A DNA stretch of 64,000 nucleotides from contig JAWNGF010000003.1 of the NCBI GenBank assembly GCA_037039685.1, forward strand, positions 744,001 to 808,000, read 5' to 3'. Under the pieces are notes generated by a model. It was not told where the DNA came from. It made no database searches and saw nothing but the letters and a program-made list of their open reading frames with translations. This document shows positions 1-11,712 of this stretch, piece by piece (the stretch's first letter is position 1; each line of letters starts with the position of its first letter). The DNA comes from Ceratobasidium sp. AG-K. Taxonomy: Eukaryota > Basidiomycota > Agaricomycetes > Cantharellales > Ceratobasidiaceae. Position numbers and translations under genes: made by a program.

Positions 1-211
1 GAGTTTGTGGACGCGTACTGGGAAATAAACTCGCTTCGTACCTATGTATAACTAGTTCAGCCTATAATGTATTATCCTATAATTACTTGCTTGTGTCCCG
101 GTCGCGTGGCCGGCTTCTGTCGATCAACGGTGATGCGCGTCTGTCACGTGACGATTGTTGACAGCATCTATCATTCCTTCCTTTCCAATTCGACGTCCAC
201 GAATTGGGGTC

Positions 212-3065
212 ATGATAACTGTGGTCCATCCCACAACCGCGAGGCACTCGATTTTGGGCAGTGAGTACCGATATAGTCTCCCCTATACCCCTGGCTGATC
301 TCTGCTAGAACGGAGCTTCAGCTCTCCCTCCATGGACGGCCCCAAGCAAGGCGTCTTGCGTCTCAAGTCCCTCAAGGAGAAGGAGAATCTTTCTCGTATG
401 TTGGCTCTGGTTTATTCCAAGGATTGTGCTGAGTTCTGTTTCAGCGTCTTCCTTGCCCCGGCTGTCGGTCAAGAAAGACCCGAACCAGCCGAGCCCAGTG
501 CCAGTCCGGAAGGTATCTGGGTCGCAACCAACCCTCGGGGCGGCAGCACTTCGAACACAGGTCGGGCCAACAACTTGCATACTCTTCTGGGTGCTCATTA
601 TATTTCCAGGTCGACACCCTCCGAGCCGAAAATGCCAAACTACGTAAAGAGCACCAACGAGAGCTGGCCAAGCTTCAGGAAAAGTCCTCTCAATCCGAAG
701 TGAGGATTCAGGAGCTTGTGCGGGAAAAGCTGCTCAGGGAGAGCGAACAGGCTGAGGCTGAGCGGGAACATCGTGAGTTGAGATTGTTTCGTGGGTTACT
801 CGGTAGCTGATTGGTGATTCGGCGGTAGGCATGGCGGCATCCCGGGAGGCTGCGCTCCGAACTGCAGTACGTATCATCCAGCAACTAACATTTATGCTCT
901 GACTGACTTGGATTGCAGCTTGAACGATCGGAAGCGGCCTTGAAGCAAATGAACGAACGAACAAGCAAAATTAGCGGAGCAGAGCGAAAGTTGGAAGACA
1001 TGGAGCGGATACACAATGATGAAAAGCGCAAGGTGCGTCTCCCAACCACTTCACTTGTAGAAACTAGCTCACACTGGGGTCAGCTCACGCTGGAAATATC
1101 CTCGCTCCAATCTCAACTCGAAGTCGCTCGAACAACACTCAACGAACATTCCGCCCGGCTCCGCGAACGAGACTCGTCCAAGCGATTCGAGTCTCGTGCG
1201 CGGGACTTGGAGGCCCGTCTGCAAGAGAGAGAATCACGTATTCGAGAGCTGGAAGAAGAGCTCGCGACTGCTGAAGCACAGGCCCAAGTATACGAGGGCC
1301 GGGTCCAAGTGTACGACAAGCGAGTTCGGGCGTACAAGGAACGAGTCCGGATTGCGGAATCCCAAGCGCGCGAAGCCGAGTCTGAAATCGAGGCGCTACA
1401 AGTCGCTCGGGCCTTGGGTAACGAGGAGAAAGCCGAGGAGTTGGATTACGCCAAGGGATTGATGGAGAGGTTGGCTGCTGCGTATGGAGAGTTGAACGAG
1501 AGGATGCAGGAAAGGGATCGGGAGGTGCGCTCGCTCGAGTGGGCGCTTTCGGACAAAGAAGAGAGAGCCCGCGCATTGGAGAGGAGTTTGAGGATGGCAG
1601 AGGAGGAAAGGCGCGAGCTGATGGAGGAGTTGGATGCTAGGCGGGCTCTATCCGACGTTCAAGAGTGGAGCCGGCCGGCGGCGGAGACTCTGGAGAAGGA
1701 CCCGCGGGTCGAACTGGACGATCTCCTGACGGTCGCGATGGACGGCCAACGGGAGGCTCGCGAGATGGAGCTCGAGAGACTACAAGTTCTAGCCCGCGAC
1801 TTGCCCCAGGATGCTCCTTCGCTCCCAACCCCTTCAACCTCTGCGTCCCAAGCCGAGCTTGAGCTAGCTCGCCTGCGCACGGAATGCGCCGCTCTCCGCG
1901 AGGAGCAAGAGTCTCTGGAGCAGGATCTTGTCGACGCAGCCATGGAGGCCGAAGATCACGCTCGTCAAGCCGCTTCGTTTACCCAACTTTCCGCCAACTA
2001 CGCCGCCCTCGAAGCCGAACTCGCTCAAGTGCGCGCCCAATCCGCCCAGCCCAATACCTCGGCCGTCCACGCACAAGCCCAAGCCGATTTGGTTCGCCTC
2101 GAATCCGAGCACCAACAGCTCAAGGAAGAATTCACGTCGTACAAGTCATCGATGGAGGACACGGCGCGAGCGGCTGCTGAACACGAGGCGAGGGCCGTTT
2201 TATTGAATGGCTTGCAGGCGCGCGAGTTTTCGTTGCGGGAGCAAATGGGTACCCTTGAGGCGAAGATTGCCAAGTTGGAAGCGGTGGTCGAGGAAGAGCG
2301 GCGTAAGCTGTCTAGGGCTGAGGAGAAGTTGGTCGAGGCTAGGGCTGTCGAGGATGGTTTGCGGGATGATATGGATGAGTGAGTGTTTCCCATTCGTTTC
2401 AGACAGGCTGGATCTAACATTCTTGAAGGATGATGGAAGCTCTAGATCGGGTCGACCGATATGAAGAGGCGTATGACACTTTAGTCAACGAGATTGTTCA
2501 ACTTGGACTTGGAGACGATGATCTCGATAGGCTGGAGAAGCTGGCCGAAGGGATTTTGAACGTCTCCACCGCAAAGCAGAAGATGAAATATGTAGAACAA
2601 GTCAAGATGGACCTTGACAAGATGGCACAGGCAAGTTCGATTCCCCTAGTTGTCCACACCCTAGTCTAACACCCAAACGAATAGAAACTGGCTCGCACCG
2701 AGTATGAGCGTGACCAAGCCCGCGCCCAAGGCGTTGACCTCCGTCGAGAGTTGAGCGTCTTCCAGACCGTGACGGGTCTCAATGGATGGAACAAACCGGG
2801 GCGGGCCTCCTCAACGCCCCCAGTCCGCAACACCATGACGCCTCCCGCCCGAGCCCCCTCAACGCCCCTGGAACGGATCGCCGAGACGTCGATGGCTAAT
2901 GGAGGCCCTGGCTCTGGAGCACGCCCAGAGTTGAGAGCCCTCGGACTAGGCCGACCTCCCGCTCGACCTAGATCCGCTGTGAGCACCGCTTCCAGCAACG
3001 AAAGGAGGATCTCACGCGCATTAAGCTTTGCCCTCGAAGCTGAGAACATGACCCTGGATGAATAG
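212..3065 (+). CDS. Long coiled-coil protein with HMMR-like C-terminal motif
   Basis: Multi-exon gene; the best start is the ATG at 212, joined through an intron at 261-308 to the frame of the ATG at 332. Further introns lie at about 396-444, between 512 and 610 (unsure), 775-830, 868-918, 1032-1082 (51 nt, could be retained), 2379-2428 and 2631-2684. The last begins gcaagt after CAG, a GC-AG intron. The bulk (1083-2378) is heptad-rich, Glu/Arg/Ala-rich coiled coil. The end has STAKQKMKYVEQVKMDLDKM, which resembles the conserved motif near the C-terminus of hyaluronan-mediated motility receptor (HMMR/RHAMM), a spindle and microtubule protein. The tail is Pro/Ser/Arg-rich and probably disordered. 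A spindle or microtubule role is inferred from that motif only; any long coiled-coil scaffold is possible. The exon layout near 500-610 is unresolved. Confidence 0.7.
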
Positions 3066-4296
3066 TTTCACTTTTTTTTTCGTTTCTCACCGACACTCTC
3101 TCACATCCCCTCAATCCTTCTTGTACATACCCTTCACGAGATTCGTTTTATTGACCTTTAGTATGGTGTATCTACCTGTTTGTTGTTTGTATTACCCAGG
3201 CTTGGCACCTCCTTTTTTGTTTTAACCTTATTGGAGTATCGTTGCGTCTCGTTGGGCTTATTTTTTTGGTGGTGGTGCATGACATGATTGACGAATGACT
3301 CTTTTGACAACCTGAAGCTGGTCCCGAGAGCATTGGCCAAAATAAACGTCAACAAATCGCGCCTCCTCGTGACGTCTGAAATTCCTAGGCATTTGCCGCG
3401 GCTCGTGGTACTTTCTAACCGTGTTTGAGAAATCTGTTACCCGGCGGGTCGGGGTGTTCGCTGTCGGCCGGTTGCTGTCCTTTTTCCCCCGTTAACGTTT
3501 TAGCACTAGTGATCCGGCGGTTCAAGCCGCCGATCACGTTTGGGCCACTCAAATAATGCCTAAACCGAATGAAGACCCTATGGTCTTAATCAATGCAAGT
3601 GTCGCACTGACCGACGTGTGTCTCAGATAATTCTTTTATGGTACTCCGGTTCATTCAACGGACGTATCCCTCGGTCCTGGGTAGATATTTGCTCCACTTA
3701 CACACGGCGACATTTGTTGGTGACGCCTAAATCTAACCCCATGGGAGATCGCCCTGACGGGCTAACGGCCATTTTATCTCCGGATACATATCCAGGTTCG
3801 ATAGGTCTCGTTGAATGCCCTGCCCACGAATGCACAAACCGGTTCTAGAAAGGAGGCGGCGTTGTGAAAGTCATTCAAGAAGACTGAGATGCCTTCCCCT
3901 CGACGGCGCAATGCTACCCATGAGCCGATTTTTGCGTATAGGGGAACCGCGACTGGGCTGAAAAACAGTTTTGTATGAGAGAACAACCAAATTATGCTGG
4001 AATGCGAGTTGGCACTCCATTACACGATCTACCCTTAGCCAGCTGTCGAGGAACAGACACTCAAAGAACAGATCGAGCCTGGCGAGCTTACAAGTCCCTG
4101 ACAGGAACATACTCAAGGCCGCGCGGGGATCTTTAGTATAACCGTCGTACATAACGAGGCCATTATTTGAATACCCTCGGTCATAGGAGCCCAGTGAGTG
4201 CTACCAGTCGCCCAACCTTGCATTCGAACGATTTTTCACTCTAGTTAGGTTTTCTCGCCGGTTCGCTGGCTCCACCCCAATGCTACATTATATCCA
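3066..4296. other. Intergenic, no gene recognised
   Basis: T-rich 3' flank of the coiled-coil gene, then sequence whose short open frames show no signal peptide, domain or codon pattern. Nothing else is seen here. Confidence 0.6.
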
Positions 4297-4989
4297 ATGA
4301 AGCTAACACAGTTCATTCGAGTATACCTACACGCCGCACTGTCATTCCTCATTGTGTCTTCAACGCATTCAAACGGTCTTCCTATTCCCAACCCAGCTAT
4401 GGTGGTAGAACGAGTGTCACTCGGGAAAATGTGCGCTACGTCGACACATCCCCTCGCCAACTCGATCCTCTCAGAATTTTAACGCGCCTTGAAGTTGACG
4501 TTTCACCCCAGATGGAGTTACTTGGTAGGTTCAACCACCAGCCTCCGATTTTCAGGTTCACTAACGTGAGAGCGTCTTGTCAGACGACCAGCTTACTGAA
4601 ACAAAGATCCTAGGGAGATCATTATGCGAGTCGAGAAATTAGGTTCAGTCGCCGACCGTGATATCAGAGGATTCGAAATCCGGGCATTGGGGCTTGTGAC
4701 AGGTCAAGCATTGTTAGTAGTGAAGGCATACACAAGAGTTGTGTTGGTAGGCATACACCATCTGAAAACGGATTCAATGGCTCATATATGCGTACCGTAC
4801 CAGTCCATCCTCGCACATTGCGCCAAGTGGTATAATCGGAGAGAGCTTTCCCAATTCTTGCCCTTGGCTCAGGTTCTGAAACGAGCTGGCGATGCCCTCA
4901 TAGCTGCTTGCGGCGGGGCCGTAGGGGGGCTCGTTACCTTTGGTACAAGCGTCACGCCCCAGCTTCTACCTGGGATGATATCAATGTGA
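4297..4989 (+). pseudogene. Degenerate copy of the small secreted hydrophobic protein family
   Basis: This is a decayed relative of the gene at 6198. The ATG at 4297 opens a signal-peptide-like stretch, but that frame stops at 4482. The next family block (ending PQMELLG at about 4525, matching KLALLG of the intact gene) is in another frame. A gtaggt intron follows. The block from 4618 aligns without gaps to the intact protein (IIMRVEKL against IICDIEGL, then GFEIRALGLVTGQ against GYKIGLLGLLTGQ). An intron at about 4748-4801 sits at the same place as in the intact gene, and the next exon has SILAHCAKWY against SIATHCGKWY. The stretch before 4618 is two bases longer than in the intact gene and holds a stop in the continuing frame. 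At least two frame breaks plus heavy divergence make it a pseudogene. Confidence 0.75.
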
Positions 4990-5599
4990 TTGGCGCACCA
5001 AGGTGAGCCAGTTATACTCACACTGCAACGCTCCAGTACCTCATGATACTGTTTGTTTTTCCCTAAGGTCATAGCCTTGAAATGCTTCAGGCATACGGTC
5101 ATATAATTCTAAAAGGCACTGGGGTCGGGTTAGACCCTCGTCTGGCTACTTCCATCATGATCAACTCTTTGCTTTCTGTAACCGAGAGCTTTCTGTTAGC
5201 ACATAACGATGTATGGAGAATCTCATATGTTTTATAGTCACCCCGCTCGTCTCGCTTAAGCAAGGCGGAAGACAATTCCGGATATCATGCTCGATGCAAA
5301 GTATCCGAACACATGATTTGAGAGGAAGTCGATCGACGCATTGTGGATCGGCGCTTTCCCTCCCTTGTTCTAAACAAGGCTGGCTCCGGTAATGATGTTC
5401 AGCTTGTGTTGTCGAGTGGCGCCCGCGTACCTTGGTTGTTGGGTTAGTCCTCACATTATTGCACGTTCCTCGGGAAATACTTGTTCTATGTCGAGTTGGG
5501 TCTGACCAGGTTCCGTCGCTGCCGCGGCTTCAAGGATCAGCCTTTAGTTTACCAAGGAGAACTTCGAGTTCATATGCACTTGCATATAATTTATCGCCA
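4990..5599. other. Intergenic, nothing recognised
   Basis: Lies between the degenerate copy and the left arm of the large inverted repeat. Short open frames on both strands resemble no family I know. Confidence 0.5.
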
Positions 5600-6072
5600 T
5601 GAGGCTAATAGGACCCCAAGTTAAGCATTGGTGGAATTAAAATGTTCAGTGTGAATGTTCTCGACCGAGGACCCTTCCTGTCGCCCATTTCAAAACGGTT
5701 GCTCAACGGAAGCCCGGATGTAGTATCGTGTTGGGCACACGCGCCAAACAATTGGATAATTGCGGTCGCTTACCTCCGCTTTGAGCGACAATCTGTATTA
5801 CCAGGCCGGGCATATGTCAGATCAGCCAGTTCCATTCCGGCAAGTGAATCATATCCGCCTTCGACCTTGATCCTCCCATCAAAGATCCCCCGGGCTTGCT
5901 TCTTTTGCCCTTTTTCGCACACTCCGTCAACTGAAACCTCTACCGCAGAACTATCCGAGGTCTGAGAATACGAACCATGTGCATGGAGGGCGGATCGCGG
6001 CCTCTGCATGTACCTTGACAACAGCTCCCGGTGTGCAGCGTCATCTCTTGAGCGATAACATGACCACTTGAC

Positions 6073-6079
6073 TATAAAA
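6073..6079 (+). promoter_or_regulatory. TATA box of the secreted hydrophobic protein gene
   Basis: TATAAAA lies 119 bp before the ATG at 6198 and is kept in the inverted copy (19753-19759 on the minus strand). It is followed by a C/T-rich leader, as is common in highly expressed basidiomycete genes. Confidence 0.6.
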
Positions 6080-6197
6080 CCCAGCACCCCTCGGCGCAGT
6101 TTCGACATCAGCTCGAGGTGTCTTCCCTTCTTCCCTTCTTTCCTTACTTCCAACCCACTCACTCGAACAAACACATCTGTTCACTCACTCTTTCAAA

Positions 6198-7001
6198 ATG
6201 GTCTTCCAGTCTGCTATGTCTCGTTTCGCCACCGTGGCCATCCTTCTCCTTTCCCTCGGCTTTCTAGTTCAGGCTTCTCCCATTGCCTCCCCGGCCGCTG
6301 GGAAAGACCTCGCTGTCATCGAGGAGCGTACTAACAAGTACTGCTACGGAGACTGCTGCTTTGGCAGTCTGACCCTCATGCAGCTACTACTCCAGCTTCA
6401 GGCTGCAATTGAGGTCAAGCTCGCTTTGCTTGGTACGTTCAATCCTATGATCTGCTCTGCTCAAATACTCACAATCAGCCTTGTAGACGGATGCCTCGGA
6501 GGTGGCGACTACGCAGCCATCATCTGCGACATTGAAGGGCTGCTGTATGCGGCCATCGGTGCTATCAAGGGCTACAAGATTGGCTTGCTTGGACTCCTTA
6601 CCGGTCAGCTTTTGGCGGTAGCTAAGATCTGGGCTGCCATTGTTATCGTGAGTCAAGTGATTGATATAAACCGAGGCAATCGCTCACCTACAGTATGAAA
6701 CAGTCGATTGCTACTCACTGCGGCAAGTGGTACGGACACGTCGAGTTCAGTGTGTTCCTGGGCCTGATCGCCAAGCTCGACCTTGCACTCAAGCTCTGCT
6801 TGCTTGCGATCATCAACCTCGGTGGTCTGTTCAAGGGACTTCTCGCCATCTGCATTGGCTTGTGAGTGCACCACCCGATAGCTAGTCGGCTCTAGCTGAC
6901 TTTTGTTCCACAGGTTCACCAAGGTACAAGTCGAACTCTTGGTCAAGGTCCAGTTCGGTCTCTGCCTCGGAGCCTTGGGCCTCGGTGGTAGCAGCTACTA
7001 A
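6198..7001 (+). CDS. Small secreted hydrophobic protein, copy 1
   Basis: Four exons: 6198-6432, 6487-6647, 6704-6861 and 6914-7001, giving 213 residues. The third exon must start at 6704 (SIATHCGKWY) rather than at the earlier AG, because only that frame matches the relative at 4297. Residues 1-30 form a signal peptide (MSRFATVAILLLSLGFLVQA). A short Cys-rich stretch (KYCYGDCCFGS) follows, then several Gly/Leu/Ala-rich hydrophobic segments that could span or associate with membrane, and the end LGLGGSSY. No catalytic motif or known domain was recognised. It could be a secreted surface-active or effector-like protein, but that is speculation. Together with the inverted copy and the decayed copy it forms a local three-member family. 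Confidence 0.85.
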
Positions 7002-7390
7002 GCGATACGAAATCTGAGTGTGGGTGGGACCCGTGTACACGACGTACTCGGTCGGATGAGCCCAGAGAGTGCAGTTCGCTCGCTCTTGGGTCACAAAGGA
7101 CATTCCTCTGCTCAGTCAATTGTACACCTCTTTCTGCTGTCTCTCACTGTAAACTAACACACGCTCCTGTCTGTGTGCGCACTCTTTTGACGTGATTTGT
7201 TGTTTCTGGATACTTGTACACTGCACAGCAGCCTGATCACCTGTCTGTACGCTAGGTACAAACTATACACCTTTTTAAATTCTGTACACGCGCCTTGGTT
7301 CAGGCAATATTCTTGAGTCCGATCGATGCACATCAACGTACCCTCTATCGGTCGAAGTATTACCCTTAGCAAGGTGCACATGATCATTCG

Positions 7391-7601
7391 TGCTTTGCAG
7401 ATCGTAATCAAGCCACTCTGACTCCAAATTGGCACTGATTTCAGGTCACCGAATCCAGCAACACCTTGTTGTTCGCAAACGCGTTGAAGTATATTTATAG
7501 ACAACCCTAGTAGGAACTCAATTATTGTTCAATTGGCTAGACAGTATCGACCTGGCCTGTACCATGGCGCTACAGAAGAGAGCCAAACGACAGTCCTAGC
7601 C
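7391..7601. other. 3' flanks of convergent genes
   Basis: Short gap between the inverted-repeat arm and the end of the muskelin-type gene on the other strand. No gene seen. Confidence 0.5.
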
Positions 7602-10508
7602 TTAAACATTCTCCATAATATCCCTTAGCTCCGTTTCCGGTTCACGTTCGCTCGGCGTAACAAACTGCATCAAAAAGTCAAACAACTCCCGGCGCGCCTT
7701 GCGCACTGGTGCTTCCCCCCGTTCCGTCCGTTCGCCATTGCTGGCTCTGCTGAGGAGGTATGATAAGAGTCCACGGAGCTCTGCTGCTTCGTCTTCGTCG
7801 TCATTATCGGTCACCTCCGTGACTTCCTTCTGGAGATATCCAAGCGCCTCGAACGGCGGTACCGTATGGCACATATCCTTGAACCTAGTTGTAGTTTTAG
7901 CAACGCGCCCATATCGTACTTCACTATACACGGACCTAAACTTTCGTACGGCTAGCAAGGCTTTCCTAAGTAGATCCTGAACCGTGGGTCTGATCCCAAT
8001 CTCAGCAAAACGCGCTCGTTTAGATTTCTTGGGGCGTACCTAACAAGCTTCATTGACCATAGATCATTCAGTCTTGGTGTTCCGTCCTCTCCAGAGTTAC
8101 CTCCAAACCTACCGCCCAGCCACCAGTCAATCGCACATATCTCGAAAAAAATGCAGGGCTTACATATAAAACACTTTGTTCCTAGAATCGTACACCACCT
8201 GATGCGCAGACCTAGGCCGGGGGAGCTCCAGCCCCTCCCACACGTCCCCACTTGCACTGGCATTAAACGGTCCCAAATAAGGCTCGGAGCGCACCCAACG
8301 TTTCTCTTCAATGTGGTACGTCGCAAATGTCACGGGGTCTGGGGCAGCCGCGCGTAACCGGTCACGATCGTTGTTTTGCCATATCAGACTATTAGAGACG
8401 CATACAGAGTGAGTGCTATGAAGCAGTGCTCTAGAAAAGTACCACTCACACATAAATTTCTCCCAGCTCCTCGTCGATACAAACTCTCGGTGCTGCTCCC
8501 CCCATGTTCCCAATTACAGGGTCGAACGCCAGTCGCTGACTTGAAAGTGGACTATGCACGAACGAGTGCATGTCGGATATCCATTTGGGACTGCTTCGTC
8601 GTCCGCCAACAATGAAAATCTCGTGCGTAGGGGGGTAGAAGACCATCCCGTGGCCTGAAGGTTACAATGAGATAGTGTATCGAGAAAGGCAAGGTGGCGT
8701 ACCTGTACGTGAGAAGATACTCACTTGAGCCGAAGGGGCGCCTTCTTGTCGCGGTGGGTCATTGCTAAACGCACATTGAGTCAACTGTCTCGCGAAAATG
8801 AAAATCAACGCACAATATATGCGACCAAGTTTCAGTCCCCAAATTGAATGTGTACATCCCTGAGTACAGATTCGCCCCCTCTCGATCCACCAAGTTCTCA
8901 ATCCGTCCTCCGAAAACATAAAGCAGATTCTTCTCCTCATCGATCACCATCTGGTGGTCTGAAATTGGAGGTGGGCCACCAGCTGCTTCCTATATCATCA
9001 ATTGAATTCAATGGTCGCATACGCCCGAACATAGCCTTGGCTTACGACTCCAGTGGGGTTCAGCATCGTCCAGGCTCCACCTCCCACTACATTCATCGCG
9101 CATTTAAAGAAATCCGCATCACTGGGTTGAGGTTGGGGATTGCCTCCAGCTCGAGGGGCCTCCTTCAGTTGACCCATAACATAGATTGTTTTGTTCGTTG
9201 GGCTGTATATCATATTATGACAGCTGCGTGCGCTCGGCCCTCCAACGGCGGACGTATCGTGGTGTATGATCGACCATCGATTTTCAGCGATTGAGTAGGA
9301 CCAAAAGTCAGCCAAGTTCCTCGAACCTGGTAATAGCATCCAGTCAAACTCGGTTATGGCCACACTCTCAGACTTACTTACCATCCCAACCCCCAAACAA
9401 ATAAATCAGTCCCCTCTCTTGGTCCAAACACAGCTGATGTCCGCCTCGCCCGATCGGCAATTCACCCCTGGGCGCCAGCCGTTTCCACACACACATCGGT
9501 TGAGCCACCCTTGCACGATAGTCAAACAGCCCGTCCCGTTCGGCCATGCGCTTGACGAGATGCTCGGCCTCAACGAGGTCCCCGCGTACTACAAGCGCAT
9601 CGTGTAGTTGGGTGACAGTCGGGTGTTCGGTTCTGATGTTAGTTTGCTCGAGGAGGGATTGGTAGGCTGTAGAAAAGTTGTTTCGTCTGAGGTGCTTGAG
9701 AATCAGGTGCAGAGCGAGGGTATCTTTGTGCTATTCTGGTTGAGCTAGCGTGAGTAAGAAGGAGTGAGAGCTTACGGCAAGATAAGCGTCATGCACTTGA
9801 GTTACGAATTTCGGATTCGTAATCCCGCTCAATGCGATGTGCCAAATACTCATATTATAAGATTTGGTTTGTGGTCTAGGCCCCCGTCAGCCTAGCCACC
9901 TATCACATAGGGTTATGAACTCACGTCATGGGGCAAATCTTGATATACCGACATGGAAATGGTAGCCGGGCATGGGGTGTCTTGAAGTTGAGAAGAAACG
10001 TCTGAGGTATGTGGTCGTCTTTGAGCTTCCCACTGAGGAGTTCGTGCATCTCCTTATCCGTCGTTCCGAGGCCACCATAGACGCGAAATGAGGAGATATT
10101 GCAGGGGTGGCCTTTCATGAACTAGTTTGTCTTTAGTCGGATGTGGGATAGCGGGGCGAGTGGGCTAACCTTGCCGAATGTAATCCTCGCTAAGGGGCAA
10201 CGTTAAGCACAATCTGGGGCGAAGGGTCGAAGACACTCACTAACGACGCTAAGTTGCTCGAGCTTGAGTGTGACCCACTGCGAGTCCTCGACTTCAGGAT
10301 TCGAGCTACGTTCAGTCGACCAGCGGCTACTTGCATCTTCCGGCTTGTCCTCCTAGGGCTGGCTCAGTGGTGATAACAAACAGCGATAATATCCTTACCA
10401 GAATGTTTTCTGGGGGATATCCTACCGAGTACGAGCTGCATCCTTCGATGCTATATTTGAGGGGTATTGATGGAGGGAGGGAGGGGAATCGAGTGGGATG
10501 GTGGACAT
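7602..10508 (-). CDS. Muskelin-like kelch-repeat protein
   Basis: Multi-exon minus-strand gene. The N-terminal discoidin-like region (YSIEGCSSYSVGYPPENIL, then ITFGK and CNISSFRVYGG with PCRYIKICPM) matches muskelin order. A LisH/CTLH-type helical part follows (about 9540-9790, LHDALVVRGDL near its start). Then come kelch repeats with FGGWDG near 9385, LADFWSYSIAENRW, GPSARSCHNM and SDHQMVIDEEKNLLYVFGG, and a muskelin-type end (EALGYLQKEVTEVTDNDDED). Muskelin is a scaffold and substrate receptor of the GID/CTLH ubiquitin ligase, so a role in protein turnover is likely. The only ATG near the start (10508) is one frame off from the conserved region, with a CCCT tandem repeat in between. The frame of the conserved part has a stop just upstream and no ATG. 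Intron positions were not all fixed. Confidence 0.85.
10472..10486. repeat. GGGA/CCCT tetranucleotide tract at the muskelin start
   Basis: Three to four tandem GGGA units on the plus strand lie between the candidate ATG (10508) and the first conserved muskelin residues. One more 4-base unit would put the two in the same frame. Confidence 0.7.
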
Positions 10509-10685
10509 CAGTAAACCCTGGGATTTCGGCGTAATGTCACGTGAAAGAAATTGCTCCAAGCCTGTGAATCTGAACGATGCCAAAAAGTGTTATCCTTGTG
10601 AGAGCAACGTATGCGAGATTAAGTATCATTATTCTATGTCACTTAATACAGATCCGAGTCCTAGGCAATTAAGTCCGAGAAGTAA

Positions 10686-11712
10686 TCAAAACCCCCATTG
10701 TTTGCGCTGGTAATCTAATAGCACGGGCACCAAATCCCGGAGTGCGAAATCTGGCCAGTAAACATTGGAAAAGTGTATTTGGGTATCCGCACATGCCTGG
10801 AAGACCACTGGATCAGACACAAGAAGAAGAGTGGGAGTTTCTGCTTACCTGCCAAAGCAAAAAGTCGCTTAATCGGTGTACGCCGCTTGTCCTGACCAGA
10901 ATATCAAGTTTAGGACTGTCGCGGAGTTTGGTATATAGTCGTGCTTCGAGGGCTTCCGGGGTGATGTCGCTATAATGTCATGTTAATTCACCTGAACCCA
11001 CTGTCCAAAGTGCACTCACTCGAGTTCGATCTCTCCTGCCTGATGGGAGCGTACAATCGATTGTACCGCAGACGTGATTTCTTCTTGAGAGGTATATGGC
11101 ATGCATATGTTGAGTATGGCGCTAAGAGTTCATTAGAACGGTCATGAGCGGGAAAGTAAGCCGCATACCCATTATGTTTCGCCGTCATGGCCTCGGCACG
11201 TTGCACTACCTCCAAGACGTCCGGAGGAAGCAGCTCGGTCCTCCCCAATACATTCAGACGGACTTGATATTGGTCCAGTAGATCACTATTCCACTCTAAG
11301 TGAAAACTCGTACAGTAAACACTGGTTACTCACCCATGCGAGCACAACTCGTCAAGTTTGGATTTTGCGAGGCTCATAAGAGTGTCTACCTCTCCTCGGG
11401 GTCGCTTAAAGTTTTCGATCGAAAACGCGTACACAGTTACACATTTTATCCCGAGTCGAAGACAGATTTCTAGCATCTGTACAAAATGTGTTAGGAAAAC
11501 AAACCATCATGGATGCCACTCACTCTTCGCAGTGCCCCAAACCCATCGAGATGACCCTCTGAGACTTCGACTTGCTTGTGACGCGCGTAACGTCGGTTTC
11601 CATCCATTACGAAAGCAACATGTTGCGGTACAGGCCCCGAGGACAAGATAAATATAACGAGTCGGGTAAGCCAGTTGACAATAAAATCTACAAAGCCTTT
11701 GATTCCAGACAT
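10686..11712 (-). CDS. cis-prenyltransferase (dehydrodolichyl diphosphate synthase type), copy A
   Basis: Five or six exons on the minus strand. The start at 11712 ([19 protein letters not shown]) is chosen by analogy with copy B. It contains the conserved regions of the undecaprenyl/dehydrodolichyl diphosphate synthase family in order: [13 protein letters not shown] (region I, with the catalytic Asp), [45 protein letters not shown] and RLSDFLLWQ (region V), and VYWPDF near the C-terminus. The N-terminus is hydrophobic, as in ER-associated enzymes. The family condenses isopentenyl diphosphate onto farnesyl diphosphate to make the dolichol precursor for protein glycosylation. The C-terminus ends after QRKQWGF. 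No frame break was seen. About 4.2 kb away is a tandem copy that carries a stop codon, so A is probably the working gene. Confidence 0.88.

Larger units (their letters stand above)
5600..7390 (+). repeat. Left arm of a 1.8 kb inverted repeat
   Basis: Matches the reverse complement of about 18450-20230. The match covers the promoter, all four exons, the three introns and about 380 bp of 3' flank of the secreted protein gene. It is almost identical over the gene and drops to roughly 70-80% with small indels toward both ends (by eye), for example near 5830-5900 and 7260-7390. Arm edges are approximate because similarity fades gradually. Confidence 0.9.
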
